From an uncultured Clostridia bacterium (GTDB taxonomy: Bacteria > Bacillota > Clostridia > TANB77 > CAG-508): 6,074 nt of DNA. Every line of letters begins with the position of its first letter. Position 1 is the first letter of the stretch. The translations under genes and the position numbers were made by a program. The notes beneath the pieces are model-generated. The model ran no database searches. It worked only from the letters and a program-made list of their open reading frames with translations, and was not told the DNA's origin. Of the stretch, positions 5,904 to 6,074 are shown piece by piece. The stretch is from NCBI GenBank assembly GCA_934167435.1, contig CAKPKZ010000098.1:1-6074 (forward strand). The letters run 5' to 3'.

Positions 5904-5949
5904 ATTATACTACTATTACTATTATATTTAAAGCAACAATTTTTGGTAA
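5904..5949 (-). promoter_or_regulatory. mecA promoter region, two overlapping sigma-A candidates
   Basis: On the minus strand TATAAT occurs twice. The upstream one (5921-5926) has TTACCA (5944-5949) 17 bases before it; the nearer one (5904-5909) has TTTAAA (5927-5932) 17 bases before it. Each -35 matches consensus at four of six bases. They predict leaders of about 45 or 28 bases. Which one is used cannot be decided from sequence. Confidence 0.5.
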
Positions 5950-6013
5950 TTATATTTATAAAAATATTTGTAGAATATATATAACACAAAAAAAGAAGTT
6001 AGTGTAAAATATT

Positions 6014-6048
6014 TGTAGGCAAAAATAAAAATTTTGTCTACATTTTTT
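6014..6048 (+). terminator. Rightward Rho-independent terminator with no visible gene
   Basis: TGTAGGCAAAA (6014-6024) pairs with TTTTGTCTACA (6032-6042) through 11 positions including one G·U, around a 7-base loop, followed by six T (6043-6048). No plus-strand gene ends nearby; the gene to the left, mecA, runs the other way. It could end a small RNA or work weakly in reverse for a gene beyond the right edge. The final bases 6049-6074 show nothing else supportable. Confidence 0.7.
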
Positions 6049-6074
6049 AATTTAATATTGAAAAAACATGGTTA

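Noticed and set aside
5870..5989. In-frame 40-residue N-terminal extension of mecA
   Set aside because: No SD at 5989, no resemblance to MecA, and it covers the promoter boxes; the MKIEKL start at 5869 has a good SD.

Overview
The window looks like chromosomal DNA from a low-GC, spore-forming Firmicute, most likely a member of the Clostridia. The evidence is strong A/T bias, strong Shine-Dalgarno (SD) sequences, a Coat F-domain spore protein, a PcrA helicase with the Gram-positive C-terminal domain, and a MecA-type Clp adaptor. The species cannot be named from this sequence.

Left end (1 to about 740): the 3' part of a large serine recombinase gene, the integrase of a mobile element lying mostly left of the window. 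It runs toward an apparent element/chromosome junction. Directly after it comes the 3' remnant of a ZIP-family metal transporter (about 740-1039), picked up at the conserved PEG motif of its fourth membrane helix. The simplest reading is that the element integrated into the ZIP gene and cut off its 5' half. A perfect 21-bp inverted repeat follows the recombinase stop codon.

Centre (1062-3477): pcrA, a complete UvrD/PcrA-type 3'-5' DNA helicase gene with its own sigma-A-like promoter, SD and a two-tier terminator. This is the housekeeping part of the window.

Spore coat pair (3550-3994): two tightly linked small genes. The second is a clear Coat F-domain protein and the first is a helical companion. 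In both, SD spacing puts the start downstream of the longest possible ORF start. A perfect 10-bp hairpin follows.

Cell-wall gene (4118-5188): a membrane-anchored M23 (LytM-type) peptidase with all catalytic residues. It has a good sigma-A promoter, and a 9-bp perfect inverted repeat lies between the -10 box and the start codon, which suggests an operator. The gene converges on mecA (minus strand, 5234-5869) across a shared bidirectional terminator.

Right end (5870-6074): the mecA promoter region, then a strong rightward terminator at 6014-6048 that serves no visible gene and may end a small RNA. No tRNA, rRNA, CRISPR array or complete insertion sequence was seen. No multigene novel system is evident. 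The most informative points are the ZIP-gene integration junction, the palindrome at the M23 promoter, the split coat-protein pair and the orphan terminator.
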